Positions 34,974 to 44,226 of a stretch of DNA of 64,000 nt are shown here, piece after piece. The notes under the pieces were generated by a model. It saw only the letters and a list, made by a program, of their open reading frames with translations, was not told the origin of the DNA and did no database searches. The translations under genes were made by a program, and so were the position numbers. Location of the stretch: positions 372,001 to 436,000 of the forward strand of contig NZ_JALJYF010000001.1 in assembly GCF_024170465.1 (NCBI RefSeq). Reading direction: 5' to 3'. The stretch is from Natronospira proteinivora (lineage in GTDB: Bacteria > Pseudomonadota > Gammaproteobacteria > Natronospirales > Natronospiraceae). Position 1 is the stretch's first letter. Each line of letters starts with the position of its first letter.

Positions 34974-35067
34974 GAAAACATTCCTGGTTGCGAGATGGGG
35001 CCATTATCGCCGCAGGTGTCACCCCGTCTCAAGGGCGAGCGCTGAAATAGGGCTCATACGACTCAGG

Positions 35068-35847
35068 CTAGCGGTCCGCTTTCAATTGGCGCCGTTGAAG
35101 CTCAAAGACGAAGCGTTCGATTCGGCGGCGATCAGCGGCCGAGAGTCCGGTGAATTGGCCTCCCAGGCGATTGAAAGGCTTGTCCTGCACGGCCAGGTTG
35201 AAGCGGATTTCCACAGCGGATTGGATGGAACCGGAGGGCAATTCAATTTCGCAATCACAATGGGTCCCGCGAGGCAGGGCCTCGGCCTTCTTCGTTTTCA
35301 TCAGAAAGCCGGCACCGGTGACGGAAAGATCTGCCAGTTGCCCATCGTAGACATCGCCGGAGGTGGTACTGATACTGACTTTGCACTTGGGGCGCACCGG
35401 CGCTTCCACCCGAAAGGCCTTGCGGCGCTGATGGTAGCGCATGGCAGTCGGCAGAGTCGTCCGATAACTGGCCAGGCCTTCCCGTATTTGTCGACTGAGC
35501 ACTTTTACCGGGAATGAGAGCTGGGCGCCGTCAAGCTGCCCCGAGACCTGGAATTGCTGGTGCAGTTTGACCAAGCGGTCGCCATCCGTGGGGGAAAGTT
35601 CGTCAAATTCCAGTTCCCCCTTATCCGGGTCCACATTCAGCAGCAGGGTGCCGAAGGAATCACTCCGGCCTCGGAAATGGGCGCTCAACAGAGAGCGCTG
35701 GTCCCGCAGACGGATCAGCAGCTGTCGGATTCGATTGGGACGATCCTCCCGGGTTGGGTCCTCGCCCGGGGAATTGCCCGCTCGAACTTGTTTGTCGTGT
35801 TCTTTGTCGCTCACGGCATCCGTCATGATCGAAGGCTTGGATCCCAT
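35068..35847 (-). CDS. YcgR-like PilZ-domain c-di-GMP receptor (flagellar brake)
   Basis: 259 residues. After a charged N-terminal segment of about 35 residues comes a YcgR N-terminal domain (about 40-140) and a PilZ domain with the c-di-GMP motifs RRKAFR (RxxxR) near 141 and DLSVTGAG (D-x-S-x-x-G) near 175. Should slow the flagellar motor at high c-di-GMP. Start codon is uncertain: ATG at 35847 or 35826, neither with a clear ribosome site. Next to flgN (89 bases), as in several polar-flagellated gammaproteobacteria. Confidence 0.85.
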   Translation of the reverse strand: MGSKPSIMTDAVSDKEHDKQVRAGNSPGEDPTREDRPNRIRQLLIRLRDQRSLLSAHFRGRSDSFGTLLLNVDPDKGELEFDELSPTDGDRLVKLHQQFQVSGQLDGAQLSFPVKVLSRQIREGLASYRTTLPTAMRYHQRRKAFRVEAPVRPKCKVSISTTSGDVYDGQLADLSVTGAGFLMKTKKAEALPRGTHCDCEIELPSGSIQSAVEIRFNLAVQDKPFNRLGGQFTGLSAADRRRIERFVFELQRRQLKADR

Positions 35848-35936
35848 TCAATTAAAGTAGGAAATTCCAGATAAGCACCCGGTAATGGGACCACCGGGGC
35901 CCATAAACCGATGAACCGGGAAAACGGAGGATATTA

Positions 35937-36398
35937 TCAGACTTTCACGTGACGGCCACCGCGGTTAGCGGAACGGGTTTGGCCGTCCGCACCGTAGGTG
36001 TCGGCCTGGCTGCCCTGTTCGGCACCACGCAGAATGGTCATGGCCTGATCCACCTGTCGGGATTGCAGGTGCAATTGCTGACCATTGTTCTGGTTCTGTT
36101 CTCGGATCTTGCCCAGAAGGGGGCGCAGGGCATGCCATTGGGGGCGCAGCGCTTCCGGCAGATGCTTGTCTGGATCAGTATTGTCAGCTTGGATCGTCGG
36201 CAATGCGGTCAGGAGTCGCTTGAAATGCCTATCCATACCCTCGCTCAGTCGCAGCTTGCTGGCGGCGAGGGATTCCAGGGTTTCATGATCACGGTTGCCC
36301 AGGGCTTCTGATTCTTCCACCAGAAGCCGCTCAAAGGCCGCCGCATGCTCATGCAGGGCAGAGAGATGTTGTTGCAGGTCTTGTGTTGCGCTGGTCAC
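35937..36398 (-). CDS. flgN: flagellar chaperone FlgN
   Basis: 153 residues, GTG start with GGGAGG upstream. Helical, Gln/Leu/Glu-rich protein with the FlgN pattern LHEHAAAFERLLVEESEAL and KLRLSEGMDRHF, and a disordered polar C-terminus. Export chaperone for the hook-associated proteins FlgK and FlgL. 27 bases downstream of flgM, as expected. Confidence 0.88.
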   Translation of the reverse strand: MTSATQDLQQHLSALHEHAAAFERLLVEESEALGNRDHETLESLAASKLRLSEGMDRHFKRLLTALPTIQADNTDPDKHLPEALRPQWHALRPLLGKIREQNQNNGQQLHLQSRQVDQAMTILRGAEQGSQADTYGADGQTRSANRGGRHVKV

Positions 36399-36425
36399 CA
36401 GGGCCTCCCGGGCGATCTCAGGCCT

Positions 36426-36731
36426 TTAAAGCTCCCGGCTGTCGCGAATCAGTGCATCCGCAATTCGGCTGGCGTCAGCTTCATAATCACCGCGTTCAAT
36501 GGCATCCCGCAGGGCGGCGACGCGTTCCTGATCCACACCGGTGGACTCGGCCACCCGTTGCTCCAGGGACTGCATCTGACGTCCGGACTCCGACAGGCTG
36601 ACCTGGTCCGTTTCCGGACGGCCACTTCCCGGGGATTCCTGGGACGCGCGATTGCTGTCCGCCGGGCTGTTGCGGCGGTCATTCTGGAGCTGGTTCTGCC
36701 CCTGAATCAGGTTGTTGACGCGATCAATCAT
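36426..36731 (-). CDS. flgM: anti-sigma28 factor FlgM
   Basis: 101 residues. Disordered polar N-terminus, then the conserved sigma28-binding C-terminal half (DQVSLSESGRQMQSLEQRV, then VAALRDAIERGDYEADASRIADALI). Holds FliA until hook completion, when it is exported. ATG with AGAGGAAG upstream and its own sigma28 promoter 40 bases upstream, giving feedback regulation. Confidence 0.93.
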   Translation of the reverse strand: MIDRVNNLIQGQNQLQNDRRNSPADSNRASQESPGSGRPETDQVSLSESGRQMQSLEQRVAESTGVDQERVAALRDAIERGDYEADASRIADALIRDSREL

Positions 36732-36770
36732 GATCTTCCTCTCCCCCGGAAATGCCTGCTTGCATCCCGG

Positions 36771-36797
36771 GTAACGGCCGAATTTGCCTGGACTTTA
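36771..36797 (-). promoter_or_regulatory. sigma28 (FliA) promoter of flgM
   Basis: On the minus strand: TAAAGTCC, 11 bases, GCCGTTAC. This is the sigma28 consensus spacing with one mismatch in the -10 half. It sits 40 bases upstream of the flgM start, within the flgA-flgM gap. Confidence 0.8.
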
Positions 36798-36882
36798 GGC
36801 CTTTCGTGAAAAAATGTCGCTTTTTCCGCCCGGTTGCGAGTGCATTCGGCCTGATTGAGCCTATTTGCCCATCATCCGGGCT

Positions 36883-37602
36883 TTAAAAGCGGATTTCAAC
36901 TGTACCTTCTCCTGTAATGACACCTTCCAGCTCCTTGCCGGAACTCAAATTCTCCACCCGGATCCGTTGACCCCGGGCGCCGTCCTGCAGGGCCTTGCCT
37001 GCCATGCTGACCGACACGGCCTCACCTTTTGCCAGCAATCGCACCCGTTGGCCTCGCTCCACCAGTCGCCGGATTTCCAGATGCCCCGGTTCCAGCACCG
37101 TTCCTGGTGACAGATTCCGGCGCAGGCGCATGCCCAGCACCTCATCCAGGGATTGGTAAAAATTCCGGCGCAGGGTGCCTGCGTCCCGTTTCTCCAGGGT
37201 GACATGCTCGGGACCGATTACCGAGCCGCGTTGCAGCACGTCCTGGATCACCACCACCGGGGTGATGATTTCCATGGAAACCGGAACGAATATTTGCCAC
37301 TCCACCGGCCCAGTACAACGCACGCCAATGGTGGTGTTACCGCCATCGATCTGCCGTCCGGTGGGCAGCCAGGCCTCCAGGCCTTGCTGGCAGTGACGCA
37401 GACGCATTCGATTGTCAATACGACCGGCCCGGGCCGATACCTGACTGTCGCTGCCGGCTCGGGATTGGACAAAGCTTTCCGCCACCTGCCGGATCTCGGC
37501 ATGGTCCTGCCACTCCGGCTGATCGGCCAGCAGGATGCCCGGCAAGGCTAGGAAGCCAGCCAGAGCGGTCATCTTGTGTCTGAGGCGTCGGTTCATCGTC
37601 AC
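36883..37602 (-). CDS. flgA: flagellar P-ring assembly chaperone FlgA
   Basis: 239 residues from GTG (ATG two codons in is an alternative). Signal peptide (LAGFLALPGILLADQ), then a SAF domain with two-Cys region (LRHCQQGLEAW, VRCTGPVEW) and the C-terminal conserved block LVERGQRVRLLAKGEAVSVSMAGKALQDG. Periplasmic chaperone for FlgI. Divergent from flgB, with a sigma54 promoter 36 bases upstream. Confidence 0.93.
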   Translation of the reverse strand: MTMNRRLRHKMTALAGFLALPGILLADQPEWQDHAEIRQVAESFVQSRAGSDSQVSARAGRIDNRMRLRHCQQGLEAWLPTGRQIDGGNTTIGVRCTGPVEWQIFVPVSMEIITPVVVIQDVLQRGSVIGPEHVTLEKRDAGTLRRNFYQSLDEVLGMRLRRNLSPGTVLEPGHLEIRRLVERGQRVRLLAKGEAVSVSMAGKALQDGARGQRIRVENLSSGKELEGVITGEGTVEIRF

Positions 37603-37637
37603 ATTGCGTCCATTTCATCCCTCTGACGGTATTTGTA

Positions 37638-37652
37638 GCAATTCCCATGCCA
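37638..37652 (-). promoter_or_regulatory. sigma54 promoter of flgA
   Basis: Minus strand TGGCATGGGAATTGC: -24 TGGCA and -12 TTGC with canonical spacing. 36 bases upstream of the flgA start, placing +1 near 37627. Confidence 0.75.
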
Positions 37653-37825
37653 TTGGGAATGAATTTGTTTGGGCCTGACAACGGCCATGGACCGGGGGTG
37701 ACAAGCGGCAAGGGATGGCAATGCGGCAGCGGGGGCGGCAAGGAAGCCGGCAAAAGCGGAAAAGGCATGCCGCCCGAATCAGGCGTTATGTTTGTAAGTG
37801 ATTGAAAATAATTAACAAAAAAGGT

Positions 37826-37841
37826 TGGCACGGCAATTGCG
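37826..37841 (+). promoter_or_regulatory. sigma54 promoter of the flgB operon
   Basis: TGGCACGGCAATTGC followed by G: perfect -24 (TGGCACG) and -12 (TTGC) with four bases between. +1 expected near 37852, 24 bases before flgB. The same 15-mer recurs upstream of fleS. Confidence 0.9.
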
Positions 37842-37875
37842 ATAAGTCCCGTCAAGCAAGCGAGGAGACGCCATC

Positions 37876-38280
37876 ATGCCAATCGGATTCGAACAAGCGC
37901 TCGGCGCCCAGCAGGAAGCCCTGCGGGTCTATCAGCGCCGTCATCAGGTTCTGGCTTCCAATCTGGCCAATGCCGACACTCCGGGATTCAAGGCCCGGGA
38001 CATCGACTTCAAGACGGCCCTGCAGCAAGCCGGCCAGTCGGGCGACACCCAGATGCAGACCACCAATGCCCGTCACATGGGCGGGGATATGGAAGGCCCC
38101 GGTGGCGAGAAGCTCTATCGGGTGCCCAATCAGCCGTCCCTGGACGGCAACACCGTGGACCCGGATCTGGAAATGAGTAGCTGGGCCGAGAATGTGCAGC
38201 GTTACCAGGCCAGTCTGCAGTTCACCAGCGGTCGCTTCTCCTCCATGAAGCACGCCATTACCGGACAAGCGAGAGGGTAA
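37876..38280 (+). CDS. flgB: flagellar basal body rod protein FlgB
   Basis: 134 residues. N-terminal rod motif RRHQVLASNLANADTPGFKARDIDF and C-terminal helix expected of proximal rod proteins; lacks a signal peptide, being exported by the flagellar type III system. ATG with GAGGAG upstream. First gene of the rod/hook operon; flgC follows after five bases. Confidence 0.95.
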   Translation: MPIGFEQALGAQQEALRVYQRRHQVLASNLANADTPGFKARDIDFKTALQQAGQSGDTQMQTTNARHMGGDMEGPGGEKLYRVPNQPSLDGNTVDPDLEMSSWAENVQRYQASLQFTSGRFSSMKHAITGQARG

Positions 38281-38285
38281 TCACC

Positions 38286-38690
38286 ATGTTCAACGTTTTT
38301 GATGTAGCCGGTTCCGGCATGAGTGCGCAGTCGCTCCGGCTCAATACCACCGCCAGTAATCTGGCCAACGCCGACAGCGTGAGCGGGGATATCGAGACCG
38401 CCTATCGCTCCCGGCATCCCCACTTCCAGGCGGTCATGGACGGCTTTGATAACCCGGATTCAGTGAGCGTGCGGGTGGACAACATTGTCCGCAGCGGGGC
38501 ACCGGTGGAGGCGCGTTACCAGCCGGAGCATCCCGAGGCCGATGAGGAGGGGTATGTCTATGCCTCCAATGTGAACCCGGTGGAAGAGATGGTGAACATG
38601 TTGTCGGCCTCCAGGGCATATCAGAACAACATTGAAGTGATTAGTACCACACGGGAAATGATGCAACGCACGCTGCAGATGGGGCAGTAA
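38286..38690 (+). CDS. flgC: flagellar basal body rod protein FlgC
   Basis: 134 residues, identical in length to the Salmonella protein. N-terminal helix SGMSAQSLRLNTTASNLANADS, middle PEADEEGYVYASNVNPVEEMVNM and C-terminal ASRAYQNNIEVISTTREMM are the standard rod family blocks. Proximal rod subunit. Ribosome site GAGAGGG. Confidence 0.96.
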   Translation: MFNVFDVAGSGMSAQSLRLNTTASNLANADSVSGDIETAYRSRHPHFQAVMDGFDNPDSVSVRVDNIVRSGAPVEARYQPEHPEADEEGYVYASNVNPVEEMVNMLSASRAYQNNIEVISTTREMMQRTLQMGQ

Positions 38691-38721
38691 GCCACTTGGG
38701 CCCATCGGGAGGTAGATAACC

Positions 38722-39405
38722 ATGATTTCAGCAAGCGGAACAAACCCCTTCGAGCAATTCGGGATACGAGGTTCCGGGGAGGGAAACAACGGGGGCAAGG
38801 GGAATGATGAGTTGGGTCAGGAACAGTTTCTGACGCTCATGATAGCCCAGTTCCAGAATCAGGACCCCTTTGAGCCCATGGAAAACGGTGAGTTTCTGGG
38901 GCAGTTGGCCCAGTTCAGCACCGTATCCGGGATCACCGAGCTCAAGGATGCCTTTGGGGATCTGTCCGGTGCCATGCAATCCAGTCAGGCCTTGCAGGCT
39001 TCCGATCTTGTGGGACGGAACGTGCTGGCCGAGAGCAGTGAAGGCCTTTTGCCATTGGAAGGCGGTGGTGTTGAGGGCGCGGTCAACCTGGAAGACAGTG
39101 CCAATGACGTGGTGGTGGATGTCCTGGATGCCAATGGTGACCGCGTCCGCCGCATGCACTTGGGTCAGCATTCAGAAGGTATGGCCCGTTTCCATTGGGA
39201 CGGCATGACGGACGAGGGTGAAGCTGCGGAGCCGGGGGCCTATCAATTCGAGGCCGGTGTGGTTCGTGGTGAAAGTACCGAGGCCGGACAGATTCTGGTT
39301 AATCAGCATGTGGAAAGTGTGACGCTGGACCGCTCGGGCAAGGGTGTGACATTGAACACCGCGTTGGGCGAATTGAAGTTGCAGGACGTTTACGAATTCC
39401 TTTAA
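38722..39405 (+). CDS. flgD: flagellar hook capping protein FlgD
   Basis: 227 residues. Conserved N-terminal QEQFLTLMIAQFQNQDPFEPMENGEFLGQLAQFS, then FlgD Ig-like/tudor domains (AEPGAYQFEAGVVRG) and the C-terminal GVTLNTALGELKLQDV. Cap needed for hook polymerisation. Ribosome site GGGAGG. Glycine-rich stretch before the conserved block. Confidence 0.95.
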   Translation: MISASGTNPFEQFGIRGSGEGNNGGKGNDELGQEQFLTLMIAQFQNQDPFEPMENGEFLGQLAQFSTVSGITELKDAFGDLSGAMQSSQALQASDLVGRNVLAESSEGLLPLEGGGVEGAVNLEDSANDVVVDVLDANGDRVRRMHLGQHSEGMARFHWDGMTDEGEAAEPGAYQFEAGVVRGESTEAGQILVNQHVESVTLDRSGKGVTLNTALGELKLQDVYEFL

Positions 39406-39426
39406 TCAGGGCGGGAGGATAGAACC

Positions 39427-40644
39427 ATGCCATTTCGTATTGCATTGAGCGGCTTGAATGCCGCATCCAGTCACCTCAACGTGACTTCCAATAATATTGC
39501 CAACGTGAATTCCACGGGCTTCAAGGGTTCCCGGGCTGAATTCGCCGACCTGTTCGCCGTCAGCACCGGGGATATCTCCGACACGGCTACGGGTAACGGG
39601 ACGCGTTTGCAGCGGGTGGCCCAGCAATTTACCCAGGGCAATATCGACTTCACTGAAAACAATCTGGATCTGGCCATCAGTGGTGAAGGGTTCTTCACAC
39701 TGGAAGGTCAAGAGGGCAGAAGCTATACCCGAGCGGGGAACTTCTCGGTCAATAACGAGGGTTTCGTGGAAAATAATGTGGGCGAGCGCCTGCAGATTTA
39801 TCCGCCGTCCGGCGATGGCAGTTTTAATACCGGTCAGCTGCAGGATCTTCAGCTGGTGACCGGCGAGAACGCCCCCCAGGCCACCTCCGAGATTCGGGCC
39901 GAGCTGAACCTGCCGGCGGATGCCGAAGAGCCGACGGTGGCGCCCTTCGATCCGGAAGACCCGTTGAGCTTCAACAATAGTCGTTCGGTGACCATCTATG
40001 ACTCCCTGGGTAACCGTCATGACGCCACCACCTATTTTGTCAAGACGGATCAGCCCAATGAATGGGAGACCCATCTCTATGTGGGCGATGACGAGATCGG
40101 TGGTCCGGACACCCTGACTTTCAACAGTGATGGGACATTGGATACCCCTGCGGATGGGCAGATCGATTATCCCGCTTTTGATCCGGGCAACGGGGCCGAT
40201 GAGCTGGAAATCTCCCTGGATTATGGGGACTCCACCCAGTTTGGCGGCAATTTCGGTGTCACCCAGCTTTCCCAGGATGGTTTCGCCGTGGGCCGGTTAA
40301 CCGGTTTCGAAGTGGATGACAGTGGGGTGGCCTCTGCCCGCTTCTCCAATGGCCAGTCAGAGCAGATGGGCAAGGTGGCTCTGGCCAACTTCGATAATCC
40401 CCAGGGATTGCAGAAGATCGGCGATACCCGCTGGGGTGAAACCTTTGCCGCCGGTGATGTGCAGCTGGGTGAGGCCGGCGGTTCCGGTTTCGGCGACATT
40501 CAGTCCGGTGCCCTGGAAGGTTCCAATGTGGACTTGACCGAAGAGCTGGTGGAAATGATCACCGCCCAGCGGAATTTCCAGGCCAATGCCCAGATGATTT
40601 CCACGGCCGATACGGTCACCCAGACCATTATCAATATCCGCTAA
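39427..40644 (+). CDS. flgE: flagellar hook protein FlgE
   Basis: 405 residues. N-terminal ALSGLNAASSHLNVTSNNIANVNSTGFK, FlgE D2 domain in the centre (VTIYDSLGNRHDATTYFVK), and C-terminal SGALEGSNVDLTEELVEMITAQRNFQANAQMI. Main hook subunit, close in length to Salmonella FlgE (403). GGGAGG upstream. Confidence 0.96.
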   Translation: MPFRIALSGLNAASSHLNVTSNNIANVNSTGFKGSRAEFADLFAVSTGDISDTATGNGTRLQRVAQQFTQGNIDFTENNLDLAISGEGFFTLEGQEGRSYTRAGNFSVNNEGFVENNVGERLQIYPPSGDGSFNTGQLQDLQLVTGENAPQATSEIRAELNLPADAEEPTVAPFDPEDPLSFNNSRSVTIYDSLGNRHDATTYFVKTDQPNEWETHLYVGDDEIGGPDTLTFNSDGTLDTPADGQIDYPAFDPGNGADELEISLDYGDSTQFGGNFGVTQLSQDGFAVGRLTGFEVDDSGVASARFSNGQSEQMGKVALANFDNPQGLQKIGDTRWGETFAAGDVQLGEAGGSGFGDIQSGALEGSNVDLTEELVEMITAQRNFQANAQMISTADTVTQTIINIR

Positions 40645-40674
40645 TCAAGACCTTGAGCCAGTAGGAGCAGTGAC

Positions 40675-41415
40675 ATGGACCGCATGATCTACACCGGCAT
40701 GACCGGCGCCAAGCAAACCATGCAGGCACAGGCCGCCAACAGCCATAACCTGGCCAATGCCAATACGGCCGGCTTTCGGGCCGATCTGCACGCCTTCCAG
40801 CCGGAGGAGGTCCGGGGGCCGGGGTTTGCCAGCCGTGTGAATGCGGTAAGTGAAGGCCAGGGGGTGGATTTCACCCCCGGGACGATGCAGACCACGGAGC
40901 ATGAACTGGACGTGGCGGTTCAGGGTCAGGGCTGGATTGCGGTTCAGGCCCCGGATGGTGGCGAGGCCTATACCCGGGCCGGAGATCTGCGACTGACGGC
41001 CAACGGCAATCTGGTCAATGGGGCGGGGCAGCCGGTGATGGGGGATGGCGGTCCCATCGCCATCCCGCCTCATGACGACATGATGATTGGCGGTGACGGG
41101 ACCATCAGCATTGTGCCCCAGGGCCAGCCGCCGGAAACCATGGCCGTGGTGGAGCGCATCAAGCTGGTCAATCCGCCGTTGGATGAGATGGAGAAGAGTC
41201 CGGATGGGCTGTTCCGCCTGGCCGATGGCGGTGAGGCGGTGGCCGATGCGGAGGTTGAGTTGGCCAGCGGTGTATTGGAAGGCAGCAATGTGAATATCAC
41301 CACCGCCATGGTGAACATGATTCAGCTGGCGCGTCAGTATGAGACCCAGGTCAAGATGATTCAGAACGCGGATGAGAACGCACAGGCCGCCTCCAACCTG
41401 CTTCGGACCCAGTAG
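40675..41415 (+). CDS. flgF: flagellar basal body rod protein FlgF
   Basis: 246 residues. MDRMIYTGMTGAKQTMQAQAANSHNLANANTAGFR is the FlgF form of the rod N-terminus, and the C-terminus NVNITTAMVNMIQLARQYETQVKMI matches. Rod subunit between FlgC and FlgG. GTAGGAG ribosome site. Followed by 129 bases holding an internal sigma54 promoter. Confidence 0.95.
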   Translation: MDRMIYTGMTGAKQTMQAQAANSHNLANANTAGFRADLHAFQPEEVRGPGFASRVNAVSEGQGVDFTPGTMQTTEHELDVAVQGQGWIAVQAPDGGEAYTRAGDLRLTANGNLVNGAGQPVMGDGGPIAIPPHDDMMIGGDGTISIVPQGQPPETMAVVERIKLVNPPLDEMEKSPDGLFRLADGGEAVADAEVELASGVLEGSNVNITTAMVNMIQLARQYETQVKMIQNADENAQAASNLLRTQ

Positions 41416-41433
41416 GGACGGATAGGGAAGAGT

Positions 41434-41449
41434 TGGCATTGAAATTGCA
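41434..41449 (+). promoter_or_regulatory. sigma54 promoter of the flgG-flgL genes
   Basis: TGGCATTGAAATTGCA: -24 TGGCA and -12 TTGCA at correct spacing, in the flgF-flgG gap, about 95 bases before flgG. It separates the operon into flgBCDEF and flgGHIJKL units. Confidence 0.8.
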
Positions 41450-41544
41450 GTTAATCCCTTGGCGGTAACTGCGGGCAATTACAGCGTCATTTTCGCCCGG
41501 CCAAGTCAGACGGAAAGCCGGCGGAAGACGAAGGAGTCAAAATC

Positions 41545-42330
41545 ATGAACTCGGCACTTTGGGTAGCAAAAACCGGTTTGGATGGCCAGCAGACCCGCAT
41601 GAACACGGTCTCCAATAACCTGGCCAACGCCAATACCACCGCTTTCAAGCGGGGGCGGGCCAACTTTGAAGACCTGATGTATCAGAACGTGCGTCAGGTG
41701 GGCGGGCAGACCACCCAGGAGACCCAGAGCCCCTCCGGGGTCAGCAAGGGTACCGGTGTTCGGGTGGTGTCCACCGAGAAGCTGTTCAGTCAGGGCAATA
41801 TGATCCAGACGGAAAATCCTCTGGACATGGCTATCGAGGGTGACGGTTTCTTTGAAATCCGCATGCCCGATGGCTCCCAGGCCTATACCCGGGATGGCTC
41901 CTTCCAGTTGAACTCGGAAGGGGAAATCGTGACGTCCAGTGGCTATGCCCTGGAACCGGGTATTCAGCTACCCCCGGGGACCGAGGAGATCACCATTGGC
42001 AGTGACGGCACCGTCAGTGCCAAGTTGCCCGGTCAGGCGGAAACGGTCCAGCTGGGGCAAATTCAGCTGACCAACTTCATCAATCCCGGTGGTCTGGAGG
42101 CCCGAGGCAAGAACCTCTACATGGAAACCGCTGCCAGCGGCCCGCCCGAGCCAGGCACCCCCGGTTTTGATGGCTTGGGCGACCTGTCACAGGGCTTTTT
42201 GGAGAGTTCTAATGTCAACGTGGTGGAAGAGCTGGTGAACATGATCGAAACCCAGCGGGCCTATGAAATCAATTCCAAGGCCATTGCCAGCGCCGATCAG
42301 ATGCTTCAGTTCACCAATCAGACGCTTTAA
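41545..42330 (+). CDS. flgG: flagellar distal rod protein FlgG
   Basis: 261 residues. N-terminal ALWVAKTGLDGQQTRMNTVSNNLANANTTAFKRGRANFEDL, central GDGFFEIRMPDG, C-terminal NVVEELVNMIETQRAYEINSKAI. All blocks fit FlgG, length 260 in Salmonella. GAAGGAG upstream of the ATG. Confidence 0.97.
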   Translation: MNSALWVAKTGLDGQQTRMNTVSNNLANANTTAFKRGRANFEDLMYQNVRQVGGQTTQETQSPSGVSKGTGVRVVSTEKLFSQGNMIQTENPLDMAIEGDGFFEIRMPDGSQAYTRDGSFQLNSEGEIVTSSGYALEPGIQLPPGTEEITIGSDGTVSAKLPGQAETVQLGQIQLTNFINPGGLEARGKNLYMETAASGPPEPGTPGFDGLGDLSQGFLESSNVNVVEELVNMIETQRAYEINSKAIASADQMLQFTNQTL

Positions 42331-42356
42331 GGCAAGCAATCATGAGGGATGAGAGC

Positions 42357-43046
42357 ATGAAAAAGCGGCAAATCCTTACCACCGGCGGGCTGATCCTTGC
42401 CGCCCTGCTGCTGACCGCCTGTGCCGGCAAGGCCCCGCGGGACGATGAGCGCAGTTATGAGCCGATAATGCCGGAAGAGCCGGCCGAGAGTGAGCGGGTC
42501 AGCGGCAGTATCTTCCAGCCGGCCTATGCGGGCTCTCTGGTGGAAGATCGCCGCGCCCGCCGGGTGGGGGATATCCTCACCATTCGCTTGGAGGAGCAGA
42601 CGGCGGCGAGCAAGAGCGCCAGCACCAATACCAGCCGGGATACCAATACCAGCATCAATCCCCCCACCATCTTCGGTCGTGGTGTCACTCATGACGGCCG
42701 ACCCATTCTGGAAACGGAGATGGGCAGTAGTCGGGCCTTTGATGGGGAAGGTGCCAGCAGCCAGAGCAACAGCCTGGAGGGTGAGATCACGGTGACGGTG
42801 GCTCGGCGCCTGCCCAATGGCAACCTCATGGTCCAGGGGGAGAAGTGGCTGACCCTGAATCAGGGCGAGGAGATGGTTCGTATCGCCGGCATCATCCGGC
42901 CACAGGATATTGCCTCCGATAATTCCGTGCCTTCCAATCGGGTGGCGGATGCCCGTATTACCTACAGCGGCAAGGGCATGCTGGCCGATGCCAATAACCC
43001 TGGCTGGCTGACCCGTTTCTTCCAGTCTCCACTGAGCCCCTTCTGA
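42357..43046 (+). CDS. flgH: flagellar L-ring lipoprotein FlgH
   Basis: 229 residues; ATG chosen for the GAGGG site and a compact signal peptide with lipobox LTAC (C22), though an ATG at 42342 is in frame. Conserved [36 protein letters not shown] and [16 protein letters not shown]. Outer-membrane ring of the basal body. 13 bases before flgI. Confidence 0.96.
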   Translation: MKKRQILTTGGLILAALLLTACAGKAPRDDERSYEPIMPEEPAESERVSGSIFQPAYAGSLVEDRRARRVGDILTIRLEEQTAASKSASTNTSRDTNTSINPPTIFGRGVTHDGRPILETEMGSSRAFDGEGASSQSNSLEGEITVTVARRLPNGNLMVQGEKWLTLNQGEEMVRIAGIIRPQDIASDNSVPSNRVADARITYSGKGMLADANNPGWLTRFFQSPLSPF

Positions 43047-43059
43047 GCGAGGTTATACC

Positions 43060-44214
43060 ATGCAAGCGCAACGCGGCATTGCACTGATTCTTGGGATGGT
43101 TATGGGCCTGAGCCTGTCCACTGTCTCTGCCCAGGAAATGCTGGGCGAGGTGATGGAGCAGCAGCAGGGGGACCGGGTCAAGGATCTGGCCACCGTTTCC
43201 GGCGTGCGTCCCAACCAGTTGACCGGCTATGGCCTGGTGGTGGGGCTGGATGGTACCGGGGATCAGACCTCCCAGACGCCGTTCACGGTACAGAGTGTGA
43301 AGAACATGCTCTCTTCCTACGGGATCGAGATTCCTCCCAATGCCAACCCGCAGTTGCGTAATGTGGCGGCTGTCTCGCTAACGGCTGAACTGCCACCCTT
43401 CGCCAAGCCGGGCCAGGAGATTGATGTGACCGTCTCATCCCTGGGCAATGCCGACAGCTTGCGGGGCGGAACCCTGGTGATGGCCCCCTTGGTGGGTGCG
43501 GATGGCCAAGTTTACGGCATGGCCCAGGGTAATGTAATTGTGAGCGGCTTCGGTGCGGAAGGCCGGGACGGCTCCCGGGTGACGGTCAATGTGCCCAGCT
43601 CTGGCCGGGTGCCCAACGGAGCCACGGTGGAACGGGAAGTTCCCAATGACTTTGCCGAGCAGGAGTTCATCACCCTCAATCTCAATCGTTCGGATTTCAC
43701 CACCGCCCATCGCCTGACCGAGACCATCAACGAGAATTTTGGCGACAATACCGCTCTGCCCCTGGATTCCACCTCGGTACGGATCGAGGCCCCGGCGGAT
43801 CCGCAACAGCGGATTGCCTTTGTTTCCGTGCTGGAGAACCTGCGGGTTGAACCCGGTAGTGGCCCGGCGCGGGTGATCGTCAACTCCCGGACCGGCACGG
43901 TGGTGATTGGTGCCAATGTCAGCGTGGGTCCGGCGGCCGTCAGCCATGGTTCTCTGACCGTACGGATCACTGAGCGACCCTTCGTGGTCCAGCCGTCGCC
44001 CTTTGCTGAAGGGGAGACCATTGTGGTGCCGCGGACCGAGATCGAAATCGAGGAGCCGGAGGATGCCAGCATGTTTCTCTTTGATCCTGGCGTCGGTCTG
44101 GATCAGATCGTGGAAGCCGTCAATGAAGTGGGGGCCGCCCCGGGGGATCTGGTGGCGATTCTGGAGGCCCTGGACCGGGCCGGGGCCCTGCGGGCCCAAC
44201 TGGTAGTCATCTAG
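43060..44214 (+). CDS. flgI: flagellar P-ring protein FlgI
   Basis: 384 residues including a signal peptide ending STVSAQ. Conserved [54 protein letters not shown] and C-terminal [22 protein letters not shown]. Periplasmic peptidoglycan ring, assembled with FlgA. GCGAGG upstream. Confidence 0.97.
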   Translation: MQAQRGIALILGMVMGLSLSTVSAQEMLGEVMEQQQGDRVKDLATVSGVRPNQLTGYGLVVGLDGTGDQTSQTPFTVQSVKNMLSSYGIEIPPNANPQLRNVAAVSLTAELPPFAKPGQEIDVTVSSLGNADSLRGGTLVMAPLVGADGQVYGMAQGNVIVSGFGAEGRDGSRVTVNVPSSGRVPNGATVEREVPNDFAEQEFITLNLNRSDFTTAHRLTETINENFGDNTALPLDSTSVRIEAPADPQQRIAFVSVLENLRVEPGSGPARVIVNSRTGTVVIGANVSVGPAAVSHGSLTVRITERPFVVQPSPFAEGETIVVPRTEIEIEEPEDASMFLFDPGVGLDQIVEAVNEVGAAPGDLVAILEALDRAGALRAQLVVI

Positions 44215-44226
44215 GGGCGCGCGGCC

